In this document: positions 52,971 through 64,000 of the stretch, piece by piece
How positions within the stretch are numbered: position 1 is the stretch's first letter
How the letters are laid out: each line of letters starts with the position of its first letter
Source of the DNA: Peronospora farinosa
Taxonomy: Eukaryota > Oomycota > Peronosporomycetes > Peronosporales > Peronosporaceae
Reading direction: 5' to 3'
Length of the DNA: 64,000 nucleotides
Assembly: GCA_947646735.1 (NCBI GenBank)
Contig: CANTFK010000298.1
Location: 1-64,000 of the forward strand
Translations under genes and position numbers: made by a program
Notes under the pieces: model-generated
What the model saw: the letters and a program-made list of their open reading frames with translations, nothing else
The model's database searches: none
What the model was told of the DNA's origin: nothing

Positions 52971-53630
52971 ATGTTGGCCTCTCGTTTCTCTCCGTCCGTC
53001 CGCGTATTCAGCTCGCGTTCTCTCTCAACCGTCAAATTGCCGGACCTTTCCTATGATTTTGGTGCATTGGAACCGGCAATCTCTGGTCAAATCATGGAAA
53101 TTCACCACCAAAAGCACCATCAGACATACGTGACTAATTTCAATGCAGCACGGGAGCAATACGCAGAAGCCGAGATCAAGAATGATCATGCCAAGATGCT
53201 GAGCTTACAGTCGGCAATCAAGTTCAATGGCGGTGGTCATGTCAATCATTCTATCTTTTGGACTAATTTGGCACCTTCCAATCAAGGTGGAAATGGTGAG
53301 CCCGAGGGCGAGCTGCGCAAGGCCATTGACCTGGAGTTTGGAAGCTTCGATGCTTTCAAAAAGACAATGGCAGCTAAGTCAGTGGCTGTGCAGGGCTCGG
53401 GTTGGGGCTGGTTGGGTTTCTCGCCTGAGTCTAAGCGCGTGGGCGTCGTTACGACGCCCAATCAAGACGCGTGCATCACGACGGGCTATGTACCGCTGCT
53501 GGGCATTGATGTGTGGGAACACGCCTACTATCTGCAGTACAAGAACGTGCGTCCGGACTACCTCAATGCCATTTGGGATGTGGTCAACTGGAAGAACGTG
53601 GAGGAACGTTACCTCGCGGCGAAGAAGTAA
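52971..53630 (+). CDS. SOD2: Mitochondrial Mn/Fe superoxide dismutase
   Basis: 219 aa, single exon. The enzyme dismutates superoxide to peroxide and oxygen. The N terminus ([20 protein letters not shown]) is a basic, Ser-rich presequence, so the mature chain begins near [13 protein letters not shown]. Metal ligands are visible in [20 protein letters not shown] and the [11 protein letters not shown] signature. The hydrophobic GWGWLGF and WDVVNW motifs also fit the family. The metal (Mn or Fe) cannot be fixed with certainty from sequence alone, although the overall pattern is Mn-type. The gene is transcribed towards MARS2. Confidence 0.95.
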   Translation: MLASRFSPSVRVFSSRSLSTVKLPDLSYDFGALEPAISGQIMEIHHQKHHQTYVTNFNAAREQYAEAEIKNDHAKMLSLQSAIKFNGGGHVNHSIFWTNLAPSNQGGNGEPEGELRKAIDLEFGSFDAFKKTMAAKSVAVQGSGWGWLGFSPESKRVGVVTTPNQDACITTGYVPLLGIDVWEHAYYLQYKNVRPDYLNAIWDVVNWKNVEERYLAAKK

Positions 53631-53834
53631 CGGGCTTCAGTTGCAGGTCTTTTGACAAGTGGAAATGGAATAATGTTTTAGTCAAGCAGGTCGCTCATGC
53701 CGGAGAAGAAGAAATAGTATGGGGCTTATTTTCACCTTTGCCCCCTAATACCCATTTGTCATATCTAAAGACTTGATGCTTCTTTTCGGCGGTCTATTCA
53801 TTCACAACCGTTTCTATGGTCCCGAGAAAGCTGG

Positions 53835-55821
53835 CTAATTGACTCGCTGCTTGTGTATCTTGGAGAATGGTACGAATGAGTTTGCATTGTTAAGTGCATC
53901 ACCCATTACTTGGTCGTCATTGCAGAGAAGAGTTGCTTCAGTCAAAGAGCGCTTGTCTTCTGGCACGGCGAGATAGTCCAAAATCTTTGTTGCAGCAATT
54001 GGCACGACAGGCTGCAACAATATTGCTGCAAACAACACGCAAACTAAACTGTAAGCATCAATTAAGTGTGGAATAACAAATGCAGTACGAGTACTTACCA
54101 CTTACGCGTGCTGCATCAATAGCAAGATACAGCACAGTGTCCAAACGTGCTTGTGTCGCTTGATACTCGTCTGACGTCACGTCTTCGGACTTCTTTAGGG
54201 TCTTCGATAGAACCCAGGGCTCCATGATGGTGAAATACCTAGTAGTCGTTAGATAGTTAGCGTGCTTCGAAACGACATCACAAGAGCAAATGCAAAATAC
54301 CGATTGACGTCGTGAAGAAAAAACACAACTTCTTCTAAACCTCGCGCGAACTGGACATATACATTATGAAAATAGTTAGCTAGAATTTTGAGATAGTTTT
54401 ACCAACCAGCAATGAAACATTATAGCACGTACATCAGGAATATCAAAGAGCTTCTCGACCTTGCCAGCAAGAGCCTGTCCCTTTATCACGAGTTCTTTGT
54501 CCTCGGCTGTAAGATGGTCGAGCTGAGGACGTTTCGGCATGATGCCCTTTACAAGTACCGATTTTCCAGTGCTGCGAGAAACGAGATTTCCAAGCGTGTC
54601 AGCAAGTTCACTATTCACCTGATCCACGAGCGTGTCAGCGTTAAAGTCTCCGTCGTTCGTAAGCACTCCCTCACGCAGCAAAAAGAACCGAACGAAGTCT
54701 GATCCGTACTTGGACAGCATCTCACGCGGATCTACCACATTACCAAGACTTTTTGACATTTTAACGTTTCCAACCGTCCAGTGTGCGTGAGCCACCACTT
54801 TCTTCGGCAGTGGGAGTCCTGCGGCCATGAGGAATGCTGGCCAGTAAATAGCGTGGAACTTGAGGATATCTTTACCTACAATGTGGTAGTCGGCAGGCCA
54901 CGCCCGATCGATATTGCCCGGGTATCCAGAACTCGTCAGATAGTTCGTCAGCGCATCTAGCCACACATAAACACAGTGCCTGTCGTCGTCTGCAAAGAGC
55001 CACATGCACAAATACCATCATCCGGTCGTACTGACCCTCCAACCAATACAACAATCTCAATTACCTGGAGCTTTGATTGCCCACTTGATCTTGTCGCTTA
55101 GTCTTGAGACTGACAAGTCTCGCAGTCCTGCTGTGACAGCCGCCCGCACCTCATTGTACCTCGCCTTGGGCACAATTACGTCTGGATTCTCATCCAGCCA
55201 CTGCAGCAGCTGATTCTGAAAAACTGAAAGTCGAAACTTATAGTTCTCTTCACACAGCATCTCGACCAAATGTCCACTCTCCTTGGACACCTTGATCACG
55301 GTCCCATCGACATCTGTCTTGTCCTCCACTTGCATGTCTGTCAAGAAACTCTCATCAGACTTGCAATACCACGACTCATGATTGCCTAAATAAATGTATC
55401 CATTGTCTCGAATCGTTTTCCAAAAGGTGGCCACTGCAAAATGATGATTTTCATCGCTCGTCCGGATAAAACTTGAGTAATCCACATTGGCGTTCTTAAA
55501 AACCTCGTTAAAGCGTGACGAGACGTCGTCACAAAAGGCCTTATAATCTGTCGTCCCACTCTTCTCAGCAGCCTCTTGTACCTTCAGTCCATGCTCATCT
55601 GTGCCCGTTGTAAACAACACGTTTTTCTTCTTGACTTTGTACCAGCGAGAAAGCGCATCCGCCAGCACGGCCGAATGTACATGACCAATATGAGGCGCGG
55701 CGTTTACGTAGAATATGGGTGTAGTGATAAAAGTTTGAGTGGTGTTGGAGTATTGATACGCCAATTGGGGGCAAAAGCCTCGCAGAGATTGACGACCGAT
55801 GCATCGATGCAGATGCAGCAT
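53835..55821 (-). CDS. MARS2: Methionyl-tRNA synthetase, mitochondrial
   Basis: Charges tRNA-Met with methionine. Five exons: complement(join(53835..54025, 54099..54238, 54301..54350, 54433..54989, 55065..55821)), 564 aa. Introns are 62-82 nt, and exon phases 1, 0, 2, 1 agree throughout. The class I signatures are present: HIGH at residues 44-47 in APHIGHVHS, and KMSKS at 329-333. Other family landmarks are FTTGTDEHGLKVQEAA, VYVWLDALTNYL and the C-terminal helical anticodon-binding part. There is no zinc-knuckle insertion, typical of the compact bacterial/mitochondrial form. The N terminus (MLHLHRCIGRQSLRGFC) is presequence-like. The ATG at 55821 is the first ATG in frame. The 50-nt exon 3 is short but keeps frame. 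Confidence 0.93.
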
Positions 55822-56226
55822 TATGTATGACACATAACTCGTATGAATTAGACATCGCAACGAATACCGGTAGTCTATAGAGTAGGGCAATAAATCTTAT
55901 CGTATTCATGTTCTGATATCATTTATATCAGTACATTGGTCGAAAGTTTTTCAGGTCAGATGTTTAAACTCCGCATTGTTTTAGAGGTTTATTATCATTA
56001 ATAAGCAAGCTTCACGATGATGATTTAGTAATCTGGTACAGATTGATTGTGGATAATCATGTTTACGTTGAACACCTGTTTAGGGTTTCGTAATATGATT
56101 TATCCTATCATATAGACCTTAAGCTAGCTAAAGGATAACGAAAAAAATGTCACTCTTTCTTTTACATCTACATTGTGTGTGCTATTGTTGTTACTTTCTG
56201 TTCAACTTATGACAGCTTATAGCCCA
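55822..56226. other. AT-rich spacer before the second gypsy element
   Basis: Promoter region of MARS2 (transcribed leftward) and then AT-rich sequence that may be part of a retroelement LTR or untranslated leader. I could not define an LTR boundary by eye. Confidence 0.4.
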
Positions 56227-56941
56227 ATGGAGGCACCACACGAAGGCACTGCACGCGACGGCGTGCATGCGCGGCAACTCCCGCCACCGGTCATGGAGGG
56301 ACCGGTAGAAACAAAGATGTAAAGGCGAAGGGCAACCCCGGGAACGTCCATGCGGTGGGCGGTACCAACACCAGGAGGAATGATGCGTCAGAGCTCCTGG
56401 TCCTCATTGGAGGAATGGCTGGGCGGCTGGACAGCTCGAGGAGTCGTAGGCGAAGCTAGTGAATAACAAAGATGGACTGGAAGGAACATGGATACGCCCA
56501 TGACTCCACCCATCAATTCAAGTTTATTTGCATCGGCCCTTGCTAAAGGGAACAAATATGCATATATGGATAGCTTAAATGGGTCGTCCAGTCGCCGCTT
56601 ACGACTCCGGTGAATCGTCAATATATTTTAGATATAAAGTGGCTGGATATAGAAGACCAAGGCATGGAAACGAGTTTCATATTGCCCAAGGTCAAGCTTT
56701 TCACGGTATGAAGCCTCTAATATGTGTGCATGGACATACGCAAGGACAAGATCAGTGCTTGAATGACCAAGCACAAGGGAAACGATTTAAAGCCAGATAC
56801 TCATACGCAAGTAAGAATTTACTTATGATGCGACCTTATGACGGTAGAGAACTTTACGAAGACCTCAAGTCTGGTTTTTGTATGGGGAAAAGATTTGTGC
56901 GCCACGTCTCATTGGCACAATCGCCTTGTGATTTTTTGTGA
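56227..56941 (+). pseudogene. gag fragments of the second element
   Basis: The start at 56227 (MEAPHEGTARDGVHARQLPP) reads an N-terminal Gag tail for about 31 codons. In another frame a helical segment follows (ASELLVLIGGMAGRLDSS). At 56579-56941 a third open frame ends in YDGRELYEDLKSGF and KRFVRHVSLAQS, the characteristic start of the oomycete Gag core in this family. The rest of the core and the zinc knuckle are absent. Non-functional. Confidence 0.65.
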
Positions 56942-56942
56942 G

Positions 56943-58130
56943 TAAAGGATGTTAAAGCTGTCATCGCCATTAATGAAATTTTTGAGGGTCGCCGTAAGGC
57001 TGGCCATGTTCGCGAGACATTCGAGCCCGACTTTCTGTGTGAAGAAAGCCATCGGCAGTTGGCGCATTGTGCACGCCTTCAACAAGCTGAATGACGCCAC
57101 GATCCGGCTCAAACGCCTATCCCTCGAAAAGACATGGTATTAGATACCATGTCCGGGAGCGAGATTTGCAGCGCCATAGTTATGACAGACGGTTTCTATC
57201 AGATCCTCATGAGAGACAGTGACATTCTGTTCACTGCGGTCAGAACCCCAAGCGGAATGCTTTGGGAGTGTTTAGTCATGCCAAAAGGTCTTAAGAACGC
57301 TCCAGGTACGTTCAATCGAATGGTGACACAAGTACTTCGTCCCACTTCGCGATTTTGCACCGAGCTACTTTGATGACATTTTTGTTCACAGCTGCGCTGA
57401 GCAAAATCTCAGCGCTACGGAGGTACACCTTCGACACTTGAAGTAGGTGTTTCAAGTTATGCGCGAGAATAAATTGTATGCAAATTTGAGAAATGTGTCT
57501 TCTGTGCCCCCGAGATCCCAGTACTCGGATGCTACGTCAGCAAGAAAGATGTCCGCACTGATCCTGAGAAGATCTCATCGGTCTGTTCCTAGCCAACGCC
57601 CAGGACCGAAGCTGAATTACGCCAGTGGATCGGTCTGGCGAATTACTTGCATAAGAATACGAAGAATTATGCTGAGTTAGTCCATCCATTAGTGACTTTG
57701 CTTTAGAAACGCAGAACATCAATCTGCCTTCGACTCCGTGGAAAGGACTTGTCCGAGGCGCCACTGCTGATGTTACCTGACGACTCCAAGCCATTCCATG
57801 TCGCACGTGACGCGAGAAATTTCGCTTTAGAATGTGACCTCATGCAATTTGATGACGAGGGTCTAGAGCGCGTCGTGAGTTTTCAATCACGACAGATGAA
57901 ACCCGCAAAGAAAAAATATCCGGTACACGACAAGGAGATTTTGGCTATGAGCTACGCGCTAATCAAGCTCAGAGTATATTTGCTCGGAAGAAGATGTGTT
58001 TAATCTATACAGATCACGCCTCATTGCGTACCGCCGTCAAGAGTCCTCACTTGTCTCAGCGTATGGCATGATGGTTGACATTCATCGCCGAGTATAATTT
58101 TGTGGTACATTACAAGACTTGCAAGAACAC
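56943..58130 (+). pseudogene. Reverse transcriptase and RNase H of the second element
   Basis: Scattered over frames: EIFEGRRKAGHVRE near 56970, GSWRIVHAFNKLNDATI near 57053, and DGFYQILMRDSDILFTAV with MPKGLKNAPGTFNRM in 57134-57373. The catalytic YFDDIF box is at 57366 in another frame. RNase H is at 57749-58003 (PFHVARDARNFALECDL, SFQSRQMKPAKKKYPVHDKE). A frame change near 57990 moves the tail (AEYNFVVHYKTCKN) elsewhere. Premature stops remove activity. Confidence 0.88.
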
Positions 58131-58599
58131 CATTCTCGCTGACGCGCTTTCTCGTCGTCCTGATTACGATCCTTGGCGAGACATGTGTCATCAAACAGAG
58201 AATGTTGATGACGTCGTCGACATCTAAGCGTGTTGTATTGAGCTAGGACTCAATTCTACGATCTCAACACTTGTGCTGTCGATTCGAACTCAGATCTGAA
58301 TTTTACGCTAATGATTCCTTCTATGCGGGAATCATTAACTATCGTATCACCCCAGTGAGGGTTCACTCGCGAAGTTGACGAAACCAACACGCAATGACAT
58401 CAAGCGTTACGCTCTTGACGGTCCGTTGCTGACGTACACGATGAACGTCTTTGGTTCACCGCGTTTCGTCATCTCTGCTGATGACGGTTTTCGAGTCCTA
58501 TTGGCTCACGAATTTCACGACAGTTCAGCTGGTGGTCACCTGAGTCGCGAAAAAGACGTTTATGGCTATTTCTCGTGTGTTTTTATGACCGCGAATTTA

Positions 58600-59215
58600 A
58601 CGGCGTTACATGATGCTGAGATACTGTAGTTATATTCATAATCATGTTGTGGATGTAATATTACGAATATTGCATAAATGTATTCTTGATACTTCTCTTT
58701 AAGGAGGTATTAAGTATAAGCGTTATGATACGGTATTCGGTAATACCGTATCATATCGATTAGGATTCGAAGATCGGTATGGAGTGTACTAAGTACATTA
58801 CACCCAGATGTTTGGACGACACGTCGTGTAATAGAAAAGTCTGCATATTATTGTTACTATTATAGCAGTTAATTTAGTGTATGGCACTTAGGATAGGGTT
58901 ATTCCTAAATATCTTAGTGCATAAAAAAATCAGTTCGCATGTTGAATTTTAGAAGCAAGGTCTTTACAAGACTTGTTTTCTAGTGCACCTCGTACGTACG
59001 GTTCTGTGACCCGTAAGCTTACTAAGCTTGTGAGTGTAAGCTCGTAGACTGAAGAAGTCTCTAGGACGGGTAAACTTCGTAGTCGTTGAACTAGTTACAT
59101 AGAACTAAGTGGATTGTAACCGTAACTCGATTTAGTTTTTTAGAACTAAGAGGCTACATCCTTTAAGGTCTTCCTCTGACTGAAGAGCTGTGTAGCACCG
59201 CTACAGCGAATGTAT
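58600..59215. mobile_element. About 620-bp insertion of unknown type in the integrase
   Basis: Sequence between the broken integrase halves has no coding resemblance and is AT-rich, ending near TATAAGTACA. Its size suits a solo LTR or MITE, but I could not identify a target-site duplication, so boundaries are approximate (about +/- 20 bp). It contains a long hairpin at 58724-58755. Confidence 0.5.
58724..58755. repeat. Perfect 14-bp hairpin in the insertion
   Basis: TATGATACGGTATT (58724-58737) pairs perfectly with AATACCGTATCATA (58742-58755), loop CGGT. The stem is symmetrical and high-stability. It may be a regulatory fold of an LTR or a cruciform. Confidence 0.85.
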
Positions 59216-59970
59216 AAGTACATTTAGAAGTGTGTGCGCTTCTGAGAAAACTTCCATCCTGTGAAGCCCGCGCCGTCTTCACAAGCCCCATTGCGTCCGT
59301 TTCCGATTGCTACGGAAGACTGACGTTCAGTCAGCATGGATTTTATCTTCGGACTTACACCGGATGAAGAGAGCGCTTGGGAGTATTGGTATTCGTGGAT
59401 CGAATTAGCAAAATGGTGCATTTTGCTCCGGTCTCCGCCAACATTACGGCGGAGACGACAGCAAAGATCTTCATAGATCTTATCTTCAACGGCTTGCCAG
59501 AATCTATTGTTTCGGACCGTGACCGTTTCACTTCGGCTTTCTGGGCCGAAGTATTCCAGCTATTAGGCACGCGGTTGCTTATGTTTACGGCGGACTATCC
59601 AGAGACGGATGGGCAAACGGAGCGCGTAAACAGAGTGCTCGAAGATGTCTTGAGCAGTTATGCAACATCTTTCTCGTCATGGAGTTCATTTCTTCCACTT
59701 GCAGAGATTGCTATCAACAATGCAGTACATGCGTCAACCGGATTGACGCCTTTTTTCGGGAACATCGCAAAGCATCCTCGCGTCCCGGCGCTTCTTGCTC
59801 TCTCAGCTTCAAAGCACCCAGTCTCAAAGCTTGATAAGGGAGTATCTACCGATGACATTGCGCCGAAACTATTGATAATTCAATATGATGAAGATAAGGT
59901 TGCCGATGATGCAACTTATGGTATTACTTTTGTGGCCAACGGCATATCGACTCCGAACGCGATGCATTAG

Positions 59971-61706
59971 ATTACGTCTCCCGTTGCTAATATTTGCTCT
60001 TAAAAACATACACCGCATGCGGATGGCTGCAGTAACCGAATAAATTCTATTACGAAAAAAGATCACGCGTTTTTTTGCGTGATGTATTACAAGAGGCAGT
60101 CAACAAGCAAAACGAGAATGCAGACGGAAGAGGTCGAAAAATCATGTTGACATTTACATAAGGTGACAGAGTATCATTATTATCAACAAGTGGATTACCA
60201 AACACTCTAGTGTGGAAAAGCGATCCGAAGGTTCCCCAGTGATCGATGAACACTGCTGATTATATCCCGCTCTCTGATTGGCCAATAAGCCTTGCGAGAC
60301 GAATGGATGAGAGGTCAACACGATGACAACACAGAAGAATTTCGATAAAAGTGTATCGGGTGTGGGACACACACCATAGGCACGATCTGAAACGACCGGA
60401 TCGACCAGTCCGGATCGACAAATCCGGATCAACTAATTCGGATCGACGTACCGACGGATCGACGGATTGACGGATCGACGAATCGACTAATCCGTATCGA
60501 CGGATCGACAAATCCGGATCGATTATCGATTGATCAGTAGCCTCGATTCGAAATGTGGATCGCGATACGTAACCGGTTACGGATTGGTCCGTAACCTCGA
60601 TCCGAAATCCGAATCAACGAGATCACGACGGTATCTGAGGTGGGCCACATAACGAGACCTGATATATTTCCAAAACGGCGACACGTGGCAGTAGATCCTG
60701 GGCTATAGATAGGCAAGATCATAGATTTTGGTATTTGATTGGTTAACATTAAACAGAGTTTAATGTGCTTCTAAATACACGTGTCGACTTCTTTATTTCG
60801 GGCAGTATATTTGGCCTCCCGACGCCGAGAATATCGACTACAAGTGCACCCTGGATGTTTTGGCCAGGCGGAAGCATTCTCAACATAACAACTTAATTGC
60901 GAAAAATTTTTTTGGGGTAGAGCACTCATTGAGCTAGGGGGTGATTTTTTTACTGAACTCTTGGAAACTCCGAGGAAGCAGGAATAACAAGTAAAGTTAA
61001 GGCAAGCAAGTGCAGGACGGATCAAGTGGTCAGAAGGTTCTGCTCAAGTAGTCAGAAGGTTCAAGCTTCGCCTTTTTGGACTATTGGTATCTATTAGGAA
61101 GATCAACAAACAATTACTCGGTCAATCGATTGAATATTTCCGCACGATCGCCAAAACCCCCTATCTCTAACACAATTCGGATCAGCATTCACTCAAGTCC
61201 ACCGAGAAGAGTGCAATCCGCCCAACCGACGGGTATACAAGGTGAGGAGGGCTTTGCACACGGACTCGGGGTACCCCCTTCGTTAGTCGGTAGTCCGGGC
61301 GCCAGTGAAGAGTCGGAAGTACATCAGAAATTTTGTGAAACCCACTCCACCACAATGGTGCGCGTGAACGGATCTTCTGTTGACTCGAGTTTTTAACGTG
61401 AGTCCCTAAGAGAAGATGTTAAGGTCAAAATTGAACCTGGGATTGAGGCGTCAGCGACAGAGGGATCGCCGCAGACGCGTAAAACAAAAAGATCCCCAGA
61501 TCATTAGCGTTTTGTGAGGGGCGCAGATGAAAAGAAAATCAAAAAGGAAGATCAAGAAATTGATCTGGAAGAAAAACCTCTACCCCTCAGGTTCCTTCGG
61601 ATACCCCCGCAGATCGTGCTGTAAAGTACGATTTGCCTGATAAAAATCTGACGGGTAAACCCGAACGATTTTTTCATCAAACACCACTTTCCCATCTTCA
61701 GGAACA
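59971..61706. other. Repeat-rich, GATC-dense region between elements
   Basis: No supported gene. It includes the 7-bp hairpin ATCACGC/GCGTGAT at 60062-60083, the GGATCGAC tandem array at 60395-60530, and inverted half-sites around CGTAACCGGTTACG at 60574. Small frames at 60260-61025 and 61076-61396 have no recognised domain. The stretch may include LTRs of the flanking elements. Confidence 0.5.
60395..60530. repeat. Degenerate tandem array of GGATCGAC-type units
   Basis: At least seven occurrences of (C)GGATCGAC or a one-base variant occur within about 135 bp, separated by 5-12 bases (AGTC, AAATC, TAATC, GGATTG etc.). The array is neither perfectly periodic nor coding. It could be satellite seed or an LTR regulatory block. 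Confidence 0.8.
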
Positions 61707-61767
61707 ATGTGTAAGAAGAAGAAGTCGAAGTCCTTTCGGAAGAAAGTGAAAGACCCCAACTCGGATA

Positions 61768-61848
61768 GCGATCAAGACAAGTCAAAGATCGCGATCAAGA
61801 CAAGTCAAAGATCGCGATCAAAACAAGTCAAAGATCGCGATCAAGAAA
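61768..61848 (+). repeat. 23-bp tandem repeat, about 3.5 copies
   Basis: Units starting GCGATCAAGACAAGTCAAAG are at 61768, 61791 and 61814, with a partial copy from 61837. Copies differ by one base (A for G). The period of 23 is not a multiple of three, so any frame through the array cycles through three peptide phases. Confidence 0.85.
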
Positions 61849-62153
61849 CAAGAACTTGTGAGTTTTCAATGGGATCAGCTGGAGAATCAATTATACTGGA
61901 AGGATCTAAAACGGACTTTATCGGAAGATCCTGTGTTGAGGACGCTACGTCCGAAACTTATTGGAGCGTTGAGTAGACCAGTGTCGACACCTTGGAAAGC
62001 ATTCAGTCTATTTGATGCGATCCAAGGATTGACTCAATTACTGAGAGAAGCCTGTTTCACATTGTGATATTTTGACGCTGATGACATCCTGGATTTCGGC
62101 CAAGATCGTATCACGATCACGGTAAATATCCTTTTAAAAAGATAATTTCACTG

Positions 62154-63235
62154 GTGGGTATATGCGATCTGAACGACTCGATAGATAAATTGGAAATCGA
62201 TGATCACAAGGAACATCTGACTGGATCTTCACGATATGCGTCAGCTGAGTCTGAAGCCATGTCAGAGGATTCATTGGATCTACGCCGGATGTCGCTGGGG
62301 CCGAACGGCGCAGATTTTCTACAGGATCACATGGCCCGTATTAAGACGAAGCCTGTTCCTTTGATCGCGCCCGCGATCACACCTGATATCACGAAATATA
62401 TAAACTTTGAAGATATGCAGCAATTTTCAATGCATTCATGGAGAAATTTATAAAGGAGCAAAAACACCAAGGTGGACAATGACCGCGTGAATAAGACTCC
62501 GACTAAAAAAACAGGTCAAACATTGTCAGATGTGGATATGGAATCTGTGGGATCGCACCATAGTCAACTGAGCGAGTACGACCCTGATGATTTATATATT
62601 GGCGAAACGAAACGACCTTGGTGTCAACAACGGAGATGCCATCGGGGATCGGAAACTCCGCTCCACGCATTCGCGTGTCAGCAATCTCGGATCTAAATGA
62701 CTTTGCTGGGAAAGACAAAGACGAAGACCGAGCGATCAGTTGGGTCGGTAAGGTTAAGTCCGCTTTATTACGCGATAAGGTTCCAGACAGCGAAAAATGT
62801 CTAGTGATCGGCGACCTGCTAATTGCACCAGCTCAAAATTGGCATCGTCAATTTGGCAGTTTAACGAAGAACTCATGGAAAAGGTTATTGAAATGTTTCG
62901 TGGAAGAATTTTGTGGACGGGGGGTTTCCGTTGGGCGACAGTATTATCATGTGCGGAAGCGTTCGGATGAATCGCCACTTGAATATCTCTACCGACTGAA
63001 TGTGGCTGGGATGCGAGCAAATATTCAAGTTTTTTTAGATGGCACTCCCGAATTAAAAAGTGAGCATGTGGAACATTACATTGAAACTTTAAATAAACAG
63101 AAATTAGCCGACCAGCTCTTATTATTGCGTTTGGAAGATGCTGAAGCTTTAGAGGCACTCTTCGTGCATATCAGCGAGGACGCGATCGTCGCGGTAAGGC
63201 TTCAATGGGATCGAATAAATTTCGACAGAAGGTGA
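62154..63235 (+). pseudogene. gag region of a third gypsy element, runs toward the window end
   Basis: The open frame at 62618-63235 (205 codons) encodes a Gag core: AISDLNDFAGKDKDEDRAIS, VGKVKSALLRDKVPDSEKCL, ALNWHRQF-like APAQNWHRQFG, then YYHVRKRSDESPLEYLYRLN. Upstream fragments (62154-62453, 62472-62696) look like the acidic N-terminal part in other frames. The region is therefore frameshifted. Nothing clearly like protease or RT follows before 64000. Confidence 0.75.
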
Positions 63236-64000
63236 TAACAACTTCTACGCCATCACTTCGAACCAACTCAAGCGGTTACAGCAATTAGCATGGAAGTTGG
63301 GAGCAGAATCAGATCTTAGCGGATCCGAGCCCGAAGGCGATTAACGTCAGATTTATTCAACTGCGAGACCAGGTCCTCCGAAATCGTTGCGTGATCAAGG
63401 GATCGTCCAAATACGACGTATCAAGCTGATCGCACTGACGGGAACGTGCAGATGAAATTGTGGTAAAGTCGGTTAGGAATTTTCACTAAGTCCAGTAACA
63501 ATTTGCTCGGTAAATCCGGAGCCGAATTATCGAGACTTTTCTCGCCAACTGTTACCTTTTTTCCATAACGGTTGGATTCCTTTCCCATAACGGTTGGATC
63601 CCTGTCCACCACTAAGTCACTTACTAAAATGACTTATTGGGTGTGGTGGAGTCGATCTTAATTCATGGATGATCGAATGGAAAAGTACCGTTTATCGTAG
63701 CATGGATCACATTTCCAGGTTATATTGGATTATCATGGAATAAATCACCGCTTGGATATACTTGATTCCAGTATCGCTTAATCCAACTGATTGAATTGAA
63801 ATTGTACGGATTATACTTGAATTCGGAATAGTGGAATTTCTCAAAGTGTGGATCGCGGCATCAATTAATTGTAATGGACAAATCATGATCCGAGATACAT
63901 ATCGCATCGCTATCGAGTTTGGATAGCACCGCGATCCAAGTCTGGATCACACCGCAATCTTAGTATTCAGGTGGATCTGCGATCCGTGATTCTGTTATTT
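63236..64000. other. Degraded sequence at the window edge
   Basis: No gene. Two copies of CCATAACGGTTGGAT occur at about 63556 and 63586, and TCCACCAC/GTGGTGGA arms at about 63605-63650 form a hairpin with internal AGTCA/TGACT. This probably continues the third element past the end. Confidence 0.45.

Larger units (their letters stand above)
56227..59970 (+). mobile_element. Second decayed Ty3/gypsy retrotransposon, internally deleted and interrupted
   Basis: Fragments of gag, RT, RNase H and integrase occur in order on the plus strand, with many stops and shifts. gag joins directly to RT without the gag C terminus or protease, suggesting an internal deletion near 56941. The integrase zinc module is split by about 620 bp of unrelated sequence (58600-59215). 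No chromodomain was found. It is a different, probably younger family than the element at 1-5300, with distinct RT and gag sequences. Confidence 0.88.
58375..59970 (+). pseudogene. Integrase of the second element, split by an insertion
   Basis: 58375-58590 carries the N-terminal part (HEFHDSSAGGHLSREK) and then the sequence breaks. The zinc module resumes at about 59229 with VKPAPSSQAPLRPFPIATED (one in-frame TGA after it), followed by SMDFIFGLTPDE. The catalytic core is open in 59377-59970: IVSDRDRFTSAFWAE and TADYPETDGQTERVNRVLED carry the second Asp and the Glu. The frame between the first Asp (about 59336) and the core shifts near 59370. Confidence 0.9.

Noticed and set aside
1..64000. 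tRNA or rRNA genes
   Set aside because: I looked for A-box/B-box and cloverleaf arms and for rRNA-like stretches and saw none convincing; a tRNAscan run would be decisive.

Overview
The window is nuclear DNA of an oomycete, most likely a plant-parasitic Peronosporales species (downy mildew or Phytophthora type). The evidence is a secreted RXLR-dEER effector with WY-type repeats, a full-size PDR-type ABCG transporter, oomycete-style chromodomain Ty3/gypsy retroelements, and short GT-AG introns of about 60 to 95 nt in otherwise compact genes. No species can be named from sequence alone.

Layout. 1-5.7 kb is a decayed, 5'-truncated Ty3/gypsy retrotransposon (gag, protease, RT/RNase H, integrase, chromodomain). 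7-55.8 kb is a gene-rich block, in order: cereblon-like protein (+), a decayed pogo/Tigger-like DNA transposon (-), a THUMPD3-type tRNA methyltransferase (-), a tepsin-like ENTH/VHS protein (+), Nup155/Nup170 (+), mitoribosomal mS38 (+), CPSF73 (+), a sulfotransferase (-), the RXLR effector in a gene-poor pocket (+), the ABCG transporter (+), a large PH + SnoaL-like protein possibly related to PP6 regulatory subunits (+), LpxA (-), a small coiled-coil gene of uncertain extent (-), a kinesin with a C-terminal membrane segment (-), a multi-TM class III cyclase-like protein (-), telomerase reverse transcriptase (-), an alpha/beta hydrolase (-), mitochondrial Mn/Fe superoxide dismutase (+) and mitochondrial methionyl-tRNA synthetase (-). 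56.2-64 kb is again repeat territory: a second gypsy element interrupted by an insertion, a GATC-rich zone with short tandem repeats, and a third gag region running off the end.

Functionally most genes are unlinked housekeeping genes (nuclear pore, mRNA 3' processing, telomere, tRNA modification, mitochondrial translation and redox). Mitochondrial roles recur: mS38, MARS2, SOD2, and LpxA with a basic presequence-like N terminus. The host-interaction component is the single RXLR effector between a sulfotransferase and a drug-efflux-type ABCG transporter.

I reconstructed several multi-exon genes from splice signals and frame continuity (cereblon, THUMPD3, tepsin-like, Nup155, LpxA, TERT, hydrolase, MARS2). 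In each the exon lengths add up to an open frame, but no transcript data were available.
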